A stretch of 64,000 nucleotides of DNA, from contig CAVZYX010000005.1 of assembly GCA_963779645.1 (NCBI GenBank), forward strand, positions 1,116,001-1,180,000, in the 5' to 3' direction. Source of the DNA: CALMBW01 sp963779645 (GTDB lineage: Bacteria; Actinomycetota; CADDZG01; WHSQ01). How positions within the stretch are numbered: the first letter of the stretch is position 1; the number at the start of each line of letters is the position of its first letter. The notes beneath the pieces were generated by a model. The model saw only the letters and a list, made by a program, of their open reading frames with translations, was not told the DNA's origin and did no database searches. A program made the position numbers and the translations under genes. Positions 7,917-16,030 of this stretch are shown here, piece after piece.

Positions 7917-9581
7917 ATGGAAGCCACAGCCAGACCCGACGCGCAGCAGTACCTCGTCCAGCTCCTCGAGCAGGCACCGATCGGTGTCGTTCGGTTGGAT
8001 GAGGATGGCTGCATCGCGTCCGCCAACCCAGCCGCCGCACGACTGCTCGATGTCTCCGAGCGCGATCTGAACGGACGCTCCCTGGCCACTCTGTTCGAGG
8101 ACGAGGTAACGATCGCCGGAGCGGTCACGGAGACGACGAAGACGGGCGAAGGAACGAGCTTGACCACCAAACGGGGGCCGAGCGAGTCGGTCACCTACGT
8201 CGAGATCAACCTTCAGCGCTTCGACACGTCCGACATGGGCCGAGGGGTTCTGGCGATCCTTCAGGATGCAACCAAACTCATCAACGTTCAAAGGCAGCGA
8301 GAAGAGATCCTCACGCAGCTTGAGTTTCTCGTTGAAGCCAGTTCACGGCTTGGTTCTTCGTTGGACCTTGATGAGCTGTTCGCGCAGATCTCGGACATCG
8401 TCGTGCCGATGCTCGCCGATTGGTGTGCGCTGGATGTGATGGAGTCCGACGGTCAGGTGCAGCGGATCGGCGTGAAGCACAAGGACCCGAAGAAGGCCGA
8501 GTTCGCCGAGAGCTTGCAAGCCTTCATGCCCGACGCAGCGAATCGTCAGCATCCGGTCGTTCGAGCGATCGTCAAAGAGAAGCCGGTGATCGTCAGCGAC
8601 ATGTCCGAAGCGGATCTGGCTGAAAGCGCATACACGCACGAGCATTTGCAGATCCTGCTCGGATTGGGGGTTCGATCCGTGATGGTTGTGCCATTGATGG
8701 CACGCGGGCGGATGCGCGGGACGCTGACGTTCGTCTCATCCACCAATCCCAAACGTTACGGAGCAACGCAACTTCTTCTAGCGCTCGACATAGCCACGCG
8801 AGCGGCAATGGCTATGGACAATGCATTGCTACTAAGCGAACACAGACTTCTGGCGCGCAAGCTTCAGGAAAGTCTTCTGCCTCCATCGATACCGAAGGTC
8901 CCCGGCGTTGATCTTGCGGCTCGCTATCACGCTGCAAGTCCGGGTATCGAGGTGGGCGGCGACTTCTATGACTTCTTCGCGACCGGATCGAAGAACTGGG
9001 ACATCGTCATCGGTGACGTGTCGGGTAAGGGAGCCGACGCTGCAGGCGTCACGACGTTAGCTCGCTACACGATCCGAGCTGCTGCGATGAAGGCAAGAAC
9101 ACCCCGCCGCATCTTGGCGATGGTCAACGATGCCCTCTACGAACAGACACCACATGAACGGTTCGCCACCGTTGCTTTCATGCGCGTGCGAACGGACGGA
9201 GGACCTGGGGCGAAGAGGGTGACTCTCGCGTCGGCGGGACACCCGCTTCCGCTCATCCTCAATGCGGACGGATCGGTGGAAGAGGTCGGTGAGCCCGGGA
9301 GCGCTCTGGGGCTCATGGTGAAGGTCGACATCAAGGACCACACCTTTACGTTGCAGCCCGGCGCGGCTCTCGTCCTTTTCACGGATGGAGCGATCGAGGC
9401 GCGGACCGGCGACCACATGCTCGGGATCCACGGACTGCGCACCGCACTCGCCGGATGCAAGGGACTCGATGCAGATGCGATCGCAGAGCAGCTCGCCAAG
9501 ACGACGCTCGATTTCCAGAAGGAAGGTCAGCACGATGACCTTGCGATCGTCGTTCTACGCGTTCCGGACATAGAGGCCTAA
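7917..9581 (+). CDS. PAS-GAF-PP2C (SpoIIE/RsbU-type) serine phosphatase
   Basis: 554-residue cytoplasmic signalling phosphatase. Residues 10-115 form a PAS domain (LLEQAPIGVVRLDEDG; SERDLNGRSLATLFEDE). After a short coiled link comes a GAF domain (about 140-300; LDLDELFAQISDIVVPMLAD) and then a PP2C phosphatase domain (about 315-550). Metal and catalytic motifs of the RsbU/SpoIIE class are present: GGDFYDFF at about 347, IGDVSGKGADAAG and VLFTDGAIEAR. Such proteins dephosphorylate anti-sigma-factor antagonists in partner-switching stress pathways; no anti-sigma gene is nearby. ATG 7917 lies three bases after the tRNA, so tRNA and phosphatase are probably on one transcript and tRNA 3' processing would set the mRNA 5' end. 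Confidence 0.9.
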   Translation: MEATARPDAQQYLVQLLEQAPIGVVRLDEDGCIASANPAAARLLDVSERDLNGRSLATLFEDEVTIAGAVTETTKTGEGTSLTTKRGPSESVTYVEINLQRFDTSDMGRGVLAILQDATKLINVQRQREEILTQLEFLVEASSRLGSSLDLDELFAQISDIVVPMLADWCALDVMESDGQVQRIGVKHKDPKKAEFAESLQAFMPDAANRQHPVVRAIVKEKPVIVSDMSEADLAESAYTHEHLQILLGLGVRSVMVVPLMARGRMRGTLTFVSSTNPKRYGATQLLLALDIATRAAMAMDNALLLSEHRLLARKLQESLLPPSIPKVPGVDLAARYHAASPGIEVGGDFYDFFATGSKNWDIVIGDVSGKGADAAGVTTLARYTIRAAAMKARTPRRILAMVNDALYEQTPHERFATVAFMRVRTDGGPGAKRVTLASAGHPLPLILNADGSVEEVGEPGSALGLMVKVDIKDHTFTLQPGAALVLFTDGAIEARTGDHMLGIHGLRTALAGCKGLDADAIAEQLAKTTLDFQKEGQHDDLAIVVLRVPDIEA

Positions 9582-9596
9582 ACGGCGCTGGAGCTA

Positions 9597-9628
9597 AAGA
9601 CGGTCGGTTTGGTGCCGACCGTCTTGTT
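9597..9628 (+). terminator. Intrinsic terminator after the PP2C phosphatase
   Basis: A perfect 11-base stem, AAGACGGTCGG (9597-9607) with CCGACCGTCTT (9615-9625), surrounds a seven-base loop 15 bases after the phosphatase stop. The following T-tract is weak (GTTAT). Confidence 0.75.
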
Positions 9629-9763
9629 ATGGCTCTCACAAAGTTGGTTCACCTGGCGTTTCGCCCGTTTCTGATGCATCCGGGCTTTTCGTTCGCGGGC
9701 AATTACGCGCTTCACGCCTCTGTTCTAGAGGGATCCCCGCTGTGGGGGAGAACTCGGATCAAC

Positions 9764-10459
9764 ATGAGCGCACAGGTACTTGTACAGAGACGAACGTTCA
9801 GCGGCAAGATGATCCTCAGAACAATGAGGAACCTTGTGATCGGTTTGGTCATCTTCCTGACGGTCGGAAACGTTGCGATCTTTCTCGCTTTCAAGACGAT
9901 GTCTTCAACTTCGTATGCACGTCCCTTGCCCGCGATCGCAACGATCGAGAACCTCCACGCGGTAGACGATGTCGTGTGGCGTGGGTCGGCTCCCGGCAGG
10001 GCCGGTTACGCCGAACTCGCGGAGCGAGGCGTCACCACGATCATCGACCTGCGGGCCGAAGACCTCGTCGTTGACCATGCTTACATCGAGTCTCTTGGGA
10101 TGGCGCTGGTGCGCATACCGATGCGCGATGGGCAAGCTCCAAGCAACGAGCAGGTGGATCTCTTCCTAGCGTCCGTTCAAGGCTCCGAAGGAATCGTCTA
10201 CTTCCATTGTGGAGCTGGAGTTGGACGCACGGGAACGATGGCTGCCGCCTACCTCGTGACCACCGGTCAGGCCTCGGGTATCGAAGCTGTGCAGCGGAAC
10301 CTTGCGGTCGGGCCCCCGTCACTCGAGCAACTCGCCTTCGCAGCCAGCCTGGAATCAGGCGATGAGGTCAGCTCCAACCCGATCATCACCGGGATCAGCC
10401 GCATCCTTGATGCACCTCGCCGGATCCTCGTAAGGGTCCGCAGCTCTTACGGTCACTGA
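9764..10459 (+). CDS. Membrane-anchored dual-specificity/tyrosine phosphatase
   Basis: 231 residues from ATG 9764. One N-terminal membrane anchor (NLVIGLVIFLTVGNVAIFLA) is followed by a phosphatase domain with the P-loop HCGAGVGRTG (nucleophile Cys149, Arg155) and an upstream acid loop in IPMRDGQAP. The helix before, ITTIIDLR-like (GVTTIIDLRAED), matches DSP enzymes. The in-frame ATG at 9629 follows the terminator hairpin directly and is judged too far upstream; GTG/ATG starts nearer the membrane helix are also possible. It could remove phosphate from tyrosine or from lipids such as phosphatidylglycerol-phosphate (PTPMT1-like); the sequence does not decide. Confidence 0.78.
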   Translation: MSAQVLVQRRTFSGKMILRTMRNLVIGLVIFLTVGNVAIFLAFKTMSSTSYARPLPAIATIENLHAVDDVVWRGSAPGRAGYAELAERGVTTIIDLRAEDLVVDHAYIESLGMALVRIPMRDGQAPSNEQVDLFLASVQGSEGIVYFHCGAGVGRTGTMAAAYLVTTGQASGIEAVQRNLAVGPPSLEQLAFAASLESGDEVSSNPIITGISRILDAPRRILVRVRSSYGH

Positions 10460-10469
10460 CTCAGGGGCG

Positions 10470-10529
10470 TGGGATGCCGAAGGCATCCCATCAGAGGAAA
10501 TGGGATTCACGGGTTTCGAATCCCATTTC
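10470..10529. terminator. Two perfect hairpins between convergent genes
   Basis: First stem TGGGATGCC/GGCATCCCA (10470-10478 with 10482-10490, loop GAA). Second stem GAAATGGGATTC/GAATCCCATTTC (10497-10508 with 10518-10529, nine-base loop). Both are perfect and lie exactly between the stop of the phosphatase (+) and the stop of the membrane protein (-), so they probably end transcription from both sides. Neither has a long T-run. Confidence 0.65.
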
Positions 10530-11404
10530 TAGGGAGCGGCGCGGAAGGAGAGCACTCGGGCTGAAACGTTGTCGAGTGTTGCGTCCTGGAGACAGCCTCT
10601 AAGCCGACGTTCCGCACTCATGCCGGGGGCCGGGGAGATCAGCATCGTGACCTGTCCGTTGCCGGCGTCCATGAAACCATTCGCGTGGAACTCTGGAGAG
10701 ACGGTCGCCATGCAGGCGCGCCACAAGCTCTTCGCCGCGGCGACATCCGAACGTGCCCAACCCTCCCGAGTGATATCGAGGGTGATGGCTCCACGATCTG
10801 CCTGGATGACGTCGAGCTCTGGCCGGTTCTGGGTCAGGTCGCCGAGAAGATCGATGGCCGTCGAAACCACAGCGATCGAGACCAGCACGAAGAAGGCGTA
10901 CTTGAATCGTATGCGGTTGATCTTGGGCGCCGGCCTGGGAACGGTGATCGGCGAGAGGAAGCCGCCTTCGGGAAGGGCTAGTGGCTGCAGCCGGATGGCG
11001 AGACCATGTTCGAGGGCAGGCTTCGCGGTAGCGCGAGCGAATCTCTCGACGACCCAAGCCAGGGCCGAGAAGACCATGCCGGCCCCCATCAGCACCGGGA
11101 TGAACACATGAAGATCGCCGTCGCCACCTGCGAGCCACTTGAACCGTGCACGAGGCGGGGGAGCGGTTTCCTGTAGCGCTTCGAGGTTCTCTGAAAAGGC
11201 GGTTCGGTTGTCGAGCTTGTCTTCGAGCTTCTTGATCTTCTCGAGGATCATCATCGCGGCCAACGCGATCTCCGCAGCAACGAAGATCACTCCGGCGATC
11301 AGAGCGCGGTTCCATTCCCACCTGTACAGATAGACGAACAGGTACGCACCGGAGCTGGCGATCACTAATCCGGAGACGATGTAGGCGACGCGCTTGGCGA
11401 TCAC
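10529..11404 (-). CDS. Hypothetical membrane protein, four membrane segments
   Basis: 291 residues, not recognised as a named family. Two membrane helices at the N-terminus (VAYIVSGLVIASSGAYLFVY; ALIAGVIFVAAEIALAAMMI), a charged coiled segment (KIKKLEDKLDNRTAFSENL), a third hydrophobic stretch (FIPVLMGAGMVFSALAWVVE), a cytosolic or outer loop, then a fourth helix (YAFFVLVSIAVVSTAIDLL) and a C-terminal domain of about 100 residues with two Cys (WRACMATV, RLRGCLQD). The GTG start overlaps the stop of the upstream PEP-utilising enzyme by four bases, so the two are translationally coupled and may act together. Topology is by eye. Confidence 0.7.
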   Translation of the reverse strand: MIAKRVAYIVSGLVIASSGAYLFVYLYRWEWNRALIAGVIFVAAEIALAAMMILEKIKKLEDKLDNRTAFSENLEALQETAPPPRARFKWLAGGDGDLHVFIPVLMGAGMVFSALAWVVERFARATAKPALEHGLAIRLQPLALPEGGFLSPITVPRPAPKINRIRFKYAFFVLVSIAVVSTAIDLLGDLTQNRPELDVIQADRGAITLDITREGWARSDVAAAKSLWRACMATVSPEFHANGFMDAGNGQVTMLISPAPGMSAERRLRGCLQDATLDNVSARVLSFRAAP

Positions 11405-13512
11405 GCTTCGCTCACCTCCGAGACCTCGCCGGTCGACCCATCGACGACGACGACCGTTCCCTCGGGGAATGCTTCGAGTGCTCCATCGCGGCCCACCACC
11501 GTCGGCACGCCGAATTCCCGAGCCAGGATGGCGAGGTGAGAGAGCACGTTGCCGGTTTCGGCGACGAGTCCGCCCAAGGTCGGCAGCAGCGGCGCGAGGT
11601 TCGGGTCCAGCGTGCGCACTACGAGAACGTCGCCGTGCTTGGGCTCGGTTCCGTGGTGGACACGCCCCATGCCGCGGCCCCCGCCCGCTCCGCGGGCTGC
11701 TTCACCCTTGCGGTTCGTCTGAACCGGGACCGGCACGCCGTCTTCGGTGACACGGAAGGCGCTGGGCAGCGGCGGAGAAACCGAGGTGCTTCGCGATTTC
11801 AGATCGTCGGGGACGTTCCCACGTTCCAACATCGCCTGTATCTCGTCGAGGTTCATCTGTGCGATCTGCTCTGGCTTCCTCAGCAGGCGAGCGGGGATCA
11901 TCCGCGTCCCTAGCTCCCACGCTGCTCGTGCAGAAAGCTCTTGGACCCACCGAACCCGGAGCCGCAAAGCTTCACGGGGGCCGAGCGCCTTGCTCGGCGC
12001 GCCGCATGACAGCGCCATCGGCGTGGTGTTGGGAAGGTCGATGTTTTCCTGGATAGCGGGCGGAGTCAGAGCGAGAACCTCGGGATGGTTGGCGACGATG
12101 TCTTCGGCCGTGAACCCCTCGGAGTTGGCCAGCGCCAAGGACCTCAGTGCGAGAGCGGCACCCGTCGCGGCGCCGTCTTCCTCCGGCTCGAGCATCCCCG
12201 ACAGCACCTCGAAACCGTGCAGCGAGGTGAGGTGTCGTCGAGCCTGCAGCATCACCTGGAGGAGCTGGTCGTTCGTGAGCTCTCGGATATCGGGGACGTT
12301 CGCCAGCCGCTCGTCGATCTTCTCGATGATGGACGACGCGATCAGGGGAAGCGCGGCACGCATCCGGCCCACTCGCCACGCGGCCCCCATCCGGCGCGCC
12401 GGAGGGATCGGATCGATCCGTGCCCAAAAGCTCTTACGCATAGGAGCGATACCGAACAGCTCGAGATCCGCGGCTACGCGACCGAGCACCGTCGTTACAA
12501 CTGGCGATCTTTCGATGCGCCGCTTCGAGGAAGATCCCGTGAGAGCTAGAGCCTCGATCACCGCGGCCCGCAACGGTGTCACCCAGAGGTCGGTCTCCAA
12601 CATTGAGAGCGGATCGGGGAACGTCTCTGCAACCGGACCGGGTCCCATGATCGGACCGGAGCCCATCGCCGCGATCGCCGTCACCGGACGACTCTGGAAC
12701 ATGTGCAGCTTGCCGTCGCGGTCGATGCCCCACTCGATGTCCTGCGGGCCGCCGAAGTTGGCCGCAGCTCGTTCGGCCATGCGCGCGAGTTGGCGAGTCT
12801 CGACGAACGAGAGGATGCGGTCGTCGATCTCTTTCGAATTGAGGATGCGTCCTCGACGAGTGATCGTGTAGGCCTGGCCGTCGGCGGCACCAGAAACAAG
12901 AACGTCGGGGCCGCCTTCGACCGCGACCACCGAAATGCGTTCACGGTCGCCGCTGATCGGGTCGACTCCGAACATGATCCCGCCGAACGCCGCGTCGAGC
13001 TGCGGCTGAACAAGAACCGCGATCGGAGCATCCGTCCTTTCGGGAGCCCCGAGGTCGATCACCTTCCGAGAGTCGATGACTTGTTCAACGGCGCTAAGGA
13101 AAGAGTCGAAGTCGGTGATCCCCAACAGCGACGTGAACATGCCAGCCATGGACGACTCGTTGCCGTCCTCGGCCGTCGATGAGGAACGAACGACGAGCAT
13201 CCTGGTCCCGTCGTCGCTTAGGACTTTCCACGCGTCGTAGAGCTCGCCGCGCAACTCTGTGTTCGAGTTTGCGCCGGCCGCTGCGAGTGCCTCACAGCCG
13301 TCTGTCGTGATTACGAATCCCGGGAGAACGGGCAGCCCGGCCCGCATAGCGCGTGCCAGAACGGATGCCTTGGCTCCCGTCAGCGAACCTTCAGTGGCAG
13401 AAGGGGCAGCTAGCGAAAGGATCGCGTTCCGACGCGCGACGACCTGAGGCATCTGTTCGGTCTGACGCCCCCGCCGCACACGGTTCCCGCCCTCGGGAAG
13501 GTCGATCTTCAT
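11401..13512 (-). CDS. PEP synthase / rifampicin-phosphotransferase-like enzyme
   Basis: 703 residues. The N-terminal ATP-grasp PEP/pyruvate-binding domain spans about residues 35-310 (MRAGLPVLPGFVITTDG; LVVRSSSTAEDGNESSMAG; the DIEWGIDRDGKLHMFQSRPV end motif). A long helical middle has no named match. The C-terminal swivelling phosphohistidine domain (about 620-700) contains AETGNVLSHLAILAREFGVP with catalytic His659. The layout (ATP domain, helical insert, His domain) is that of rifampicin phosphotransferase and other small PEP-synthase relatives rather than true PpsA, which has a TIM-barrel PEP domain. An antibiotic or other small molecule could be the acceptor. Coupled by a GTGA overlap to the membrane protein after it. 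Confidence 0.8.
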   Translation of the reverse strand: MKIDLPEGGNRVRRGRQTEQMPQVVARRNAILSLAAPSATEGSLTGAKASVLARAMRAGLPVLPGFVITTDGCEALAAAGANSNTELRGELYDAWKVLSDDGTRMLVVRSSSTAEDGNESSMAGMFTSLLGITDFDSFLSAVEQVIDSRKVIDLGAPERTDAPIAVLVQPQLDAAFGGIMFGVDPISGDRERISVVAVEGGPDVLVSGAADGQAYTITRRGRILNSKEIDDRILSFVETRQLARMAERAAANFGGPQDIEWGIDRDGKLHMFQSRPVTAIAAMGSGPIMGPGPVAETFPDPLSMLETDLWVTPLRAAVIEALALTGSSSKRRIERSPVVTTVLGRVAADLELFGIAPMRKSFWARIDPIPPARRMGAAWRVGRMRAALPLIASSIIEKIDERLANVPDIRELTNDQLLQVMLQARRHLTSLHGFEVLSGMLEPEEDGAATGAALALRSLALANSEGFTAEDIVANHPEVLALTPPAIQENIDLPNTTPMALSCGAPSKALGPREALRLRVRWVQELSARAAWELGTRMIPARLLRKPEQIAQMNLDEIQAMLERGNVPDDLKSRSTSVSPPLPSAFRVTEDGVPVPVQTNRKGEAARGAGGGRGMGRVHHGTEPKHGDVLVVRTLDPNLAPLLPTLGGLVAETGNVLSHLAILAREFGVPTVVGRDGALEAFPEGTVVVVDGSTGEVSEVSEA

Positions 13513-13744
13513 TGCTTCCCTTCGAATCGATCCGCACGGCGCCCACTGCCGCTTCGCGGCGGCGCCTTAGCGGAGTTCAGCCCACGTTCAGATTCCTGAT
13601 GCTGGGGCCGCGGGGAGGCTGGCGCAATAGGGATAAATGCGCAGACGAGTGGCACGGTCTAGCTAGTTACCGGAGGCATCGAGGGAACTTGGTCGCTTAT
13701 GTCCTATTCGCGAGGAGGTCGCCTCGGGGTCGTAGCCTTGCCCC

Positions 13745-14113
13745 ATGCCGATCTCGAGAGCGACCGTTCCTGCGACCCTGGGGATCGGCTTGGGAGCCGG
13801 GATCGTCAGTGGACTTCTGGGGGTCGGTGGCGGCATCGTGATGGTTCCCCTGCTCGTCCTCTTCGCGGGACTGGGTCAGCATCAGGCCCACGCGACATCG
13901 CTGGCGGCCGTCATCCCGATCGCAACCGTTGGCTCGGCCACCTATGCCATCGATGGGAGCGTCGAGTTCGGCATAGCCGTCTGGATCGCTGCGGGTGCAC
14001 TCATCGGTGCCCCTTTGGGGGCGCGCCTCATGTCGAAGTTGGACGAAGGGACCCTGAAGATCCTGTTCGGGGCGATCGGGATCGGGATGGGGGTGTTCCT
14101 GGCATGGCCATGA
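13745..14113 (+). CDS. Half-size TauE/SafE-like membrane protein (first of a pair)
   Basis: 122 residues with about four membrane helices, half the usual TauE/SafE length of about 250. The family glycine motif is clear: GAGIVSGLLGVGGGIVMVPL, followed by HATSLAAVIPIATVG and GAPLGARLMSKL. The family is built from two repeats of this unit, and here each unit is a separate gene. The stop overlaps the ATG of the second half by ten bases. A heterodimer forming one transporter for sulfite, sulfonate or another anion is inferred. Confidence 0.8.
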   Translation: MPISRATVPATLGIGLGAGIVSGLLGVGGGIVMVPLLVLFAGLGQHQAHATSLAAVIPIATVGSATYAIDGSVEFGIAVWIAAGALIGAPLGARLMSKLDEGTLKILFGAIGIGMGVFLAWP

Positions 14114-14505
14114 GCCCCGAGGTCATTATTGGCGTTCTGGCCCTCGGCTTGCTGGTGGGCGTGATGTCCGCGATGTTCGGGGTCGGCGGCGGCGTCATCA
14201 TGGTGCCGTTCATCGTGCTGGTGTTCGACGAGACGCAGCAGGTCGCCGAAGGCACGTCGCTGCTTGTTGTCGTCCCGACCGCGATAGTGGGAGTCATCGC
14301 TCACGCCCGCCGCGGTTACGTCGACTTCCGACGAGCTGCTCTGGTCGCTGCGAGCGGGGTAGCGGGTGCCTACTTAGGAGCGCGCCTTGCCCTTGAGATG
14401 GACGCCGACATCCTTCAAACCTTCTTCGGCGTTTTCGTGACTCTAGTAGGGGTCAGGTTCATGTGGGATGGGTTGCGTGCCAAACGGTCTCGCCAACCAG
14501 GGTAG
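14104..14505 (+). CDS. Half-size TauE/SafE-like membrane protein (second of a pair)
   Basis: 133 residues, about four membrane helices. Carries the same unit as the gene before it: GVMSAMFGVGGGVIMVPFIV, EGTSLLVVVPTAIVGV, GAYLGARLALEM. The start ATG GCC ATG overlaps the previous stop, so translation is coupled and a simple frameshift of one long gene is unlikely, since both halves have complete ends. Substrate unknown. Confidence 0.8.
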   Translation: MAMSPEVIIGVLALGLLVGVMSAMFGVGGGVIMVPFIVLVFDETQQVAEGTSLLVVVPTAIVGVIAHARRGYVDFRRAALVAASGVAGAYLGARLALEMDADILQTFFGVFVTLVGVRFMWDGLRAKRSRQPG

Positions 14506-14514
14506 AAAGTGTCT

Positions 14515-14760
14515 ATGGGCATCGTCGAATGGTTAGTCGTTGGAGCGATCGTCGGAGGTCTGGCCAGTCTCTTCCTTGGAAGAGGAAAGAACCCCACGGG
14601 TTGTCTTGGCACGATCTTCATCGGGGTCGCAGGCGCGGTACTCGGCGGCAAGCTGTGGGAGGAATTCTTCGGACGGCAGCGTGGAGTCGCGTGGATCGGC
14701 TCCATCCTGATGGCGATGTTGTTGCTCGCGATCTTCGGGAGCCTCACCGATCGCAGATGA
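14515..14760 (+). CDS. GlsB/YeaQ/YmgE family small membrane protein
   Basis: 81 residues from ATG 14515; a GTG two codons earlier (14509) is also possible. Three hydrophobic helices with the family pattern WLVVGAIVGGLASLFLGRGK, a G-rich middle (LGTIFIGVAGAVLGGKLWEE) and a final helix (WIGSILMAMLLLAIFGSL). Also called transglycosylase-associated protein; it is stress-induced in many bacteria but has no proven activity. It starts nine bases after the TauE pair and is probably in the same transcript. Confidence 0.88.
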   Translation: MGIVEWLVVGAIVGGLASLFLGRGKNPTGCLGTIFIGVAGAVLGGKLWEEFFGRQRGVAWIGSILMAMLLLAIFGSLTDRR

Positions 14761-14762
14761 CA

Positions 14763-14819
14763 ATCACGTCTGCTCTCGTTTCTGGTGTCTACAGCACCGG
14801 TTTTGAGATCAGACGTGAT
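14763..14819. repeat. Inverted repeat at a convergent gene end, possible bidirectional terminator
   Basis: ATCACGTCTG (14763-14772) and CAGACGTGAT (14810-14819) form a perfect ten-base inverted repeat around an inner CTGGTG/CACCGG stem. It straddles the stop codon of the EamA gene on the minus strand and follows the stop of the plus-strand gene by two bases. A related sequence lies at 57001-57060, also between convergent genes. Confidence 0.5.
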
Positions 14820-15718
14820 CTGATGCGCGCCGTCTCGCTGAGCCACAGGCCGATACCCACGATGAGACCTCCGGCGAGCTGCGTTGTGTTCGTCGGCTCA
14901 CCCACGGCGAGGGCCGCCAGTAGCCCGATGACCGGAACCATGTTCACGTAGGGACCCGCCGACGAGGCGTCGACGTGGTTGAGCGCGGTGTTCCACAACG
15001 CGTATGCGACAGCCGAGGCAAGCACGCCAAGGTAGAGGATGCCGAGCGAGCTGCTCAACGTGAAAGTGGGGGCTCCTTGGACCGAGATCTCCGCTGCTGC
15101 CATCGGGACGAGGAAGAGCAACGAGGCGCCCATCCCAGCGGTCGTGATAACCAGTGCGGATAGGTTCGACACCATGCGCTTTCCTTGGACGGTGTAGACG
15201 CCCCATGCGATGACACCACCGAAGACCATGAGGTTTCCCAGAGGCTCAGCATTGCCGGCTCCGGTAACTCCGGCGTTGGTGACGACGATGACACCGAGGA
15301 TCGACAAACCGATGCCGATGATCTGCAGGCGCGAGACGATCTCTTTCAGGAACAACACAGACATGATCGCGATGATGGCGGGGCCGGCCGCGATCACGAG
15401 AGCTCCGCTGCCCGCGGATGTGTAGTTGAGACCCCAGGTCTCCAATCCGTTGTGCAGCACGATGCCGGCGATGCCGAAACCGATCATCATCGGTTTGAGC
15501 GACAACCCGAGGCGGTATCCCCGTTTCCATGCGAACGGTACGAGGCACAGGAATCCGACGAGGAAGCGGATCGCAAGGATGGTGAAGGGCCCGACGGTCT
15601 CGAGGGCCGACTTCGTGATGACCATCGTGACGCCCCAGATGGCTACGGCAGCCAGCAGCGCCACGATGCCTCGGTTGAACGGGGCACCGCGGCGCAGCGC
15701 TAGAGCTCTGGTCGCCAT
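14789..15718 (-). CDS. EamA/DMT-superfamily transporter
   Basis: 309 residues with ten predicted membrane helices in two EamA repeats: LLAAVAIWGVTMVITKSALE with VGPFTILAIRFLVGFL in the first; GNLMVFGGVIAWGVYTVQGK, SAVAYALWNTALNHVDAS and NMVPVIGLLAALAVGE in the second. These are metabolite exporters or importers of the inner membrane; the substrate cannot be inferred. ATG at 15718 overlaps the stop of the short upstream gene by one base, so a longer start inside that gene is rejected. Confidence 0.88.
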   Translation of the reverse strand: MATRALALRRGAPFNRGIVALLAAVAIWGVTMVITKSALETVGPFTILAIRFLVGFLCLVPFAWKRGYRLGLSLKPMMIGFGIAGIVLHNGLETWGLNYTSAGSGALVIAAGPAIIAIMSVLFLKEIVSRLQIIGIGLSILGVIVVTNAGVTGAGNAEPLGNLMVFGGVIAWGVYTVQGKRMVSNLSALVITTAGMGASLLFLVPMAAAEISVQGAPTFTLSSSLGILYLGVLASAVAYALWNTALNHVDASSAGPYVNMVPVIGLLAALAVGEPTNTTQLAGGLIVGIGLWLSETARIRSRLISKPVL

Positions 15719-15924
15719 CAGCGAACGCCCGGACGGAGCGTCAGCTCCGTGCACCCTTCGACGCGCTCTCCGAAGGAGACCAGAAGGCCGCCGAGTCGCC
15801 TTCTCAGGCGGGACGTGGCCGGAGCGGGGGATCTCCGGGCACGAGCTAGGCGGGCCGTCTCGGCAGCGGCAACGAGGTCCGTGTGATGCTGCTCGATCAG
15901 GTCTTGCAGGATCGCGGGGTGCAT
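15718..15924 (-). CDS. Small Arg-rich hypothetical protein
   Basis: 68 residues: a helical start (HPAILQDLIEQHHTDLVAAA), an Ala/Arg-rich middle (ETARLARARRSPAPATSRLR) and a hydrophobic end (LGGLLVSFGERVEGC). Short proteins of this plan are common in Actinobacteria and unstudied. It has a purine-rich site (GAAAGGAGGCCGAG) before the ATG and its stop overlaps the EamA start, which supports it as a real, coupled gene. Confidence 0.65.
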   Translation of the reverse strand: MHPAILQDLIEQHHTDLVAAAETARLARARRSPAPATSRLRRRLGGLLVSFGERVEGCTELTLRPGVR

Positions 15925-16030
15925 CTCGGCCTCCTTTCCTTTTCTCGGCCGGGGCTCTTCCCTTCGGCCGTGTAAGGCTCTATACTCTCTTTGATGGTTA
16001 CACGCTAAACGATGGCCTGTAAGGAGTCAA
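15925..16030. promoter_or_regulatory. Divergent promoter region with repeated TGTAAGG
   Basis: Gap between the small minus-strand gene and the CGNR regulator. It has a TATACT box at 15981, the motif TGTAAGG twice (15971 and 16019) and a TTACA on the other side (15998-16002), i.e. TGTAA...TTACA. The CGNR protein may bind here; this is inference. The second TGTAAGGAG also serves as the ribosome site for the GTG start at 16031. Confidence 0.4.

Noticed and set aside
11747..12871. 374-codon open frame on the plus strand
   Set aside because: Lies fully antisense to the PEP-synthase-like gene, Arg/Ser-rich, no domain; shadow frame.
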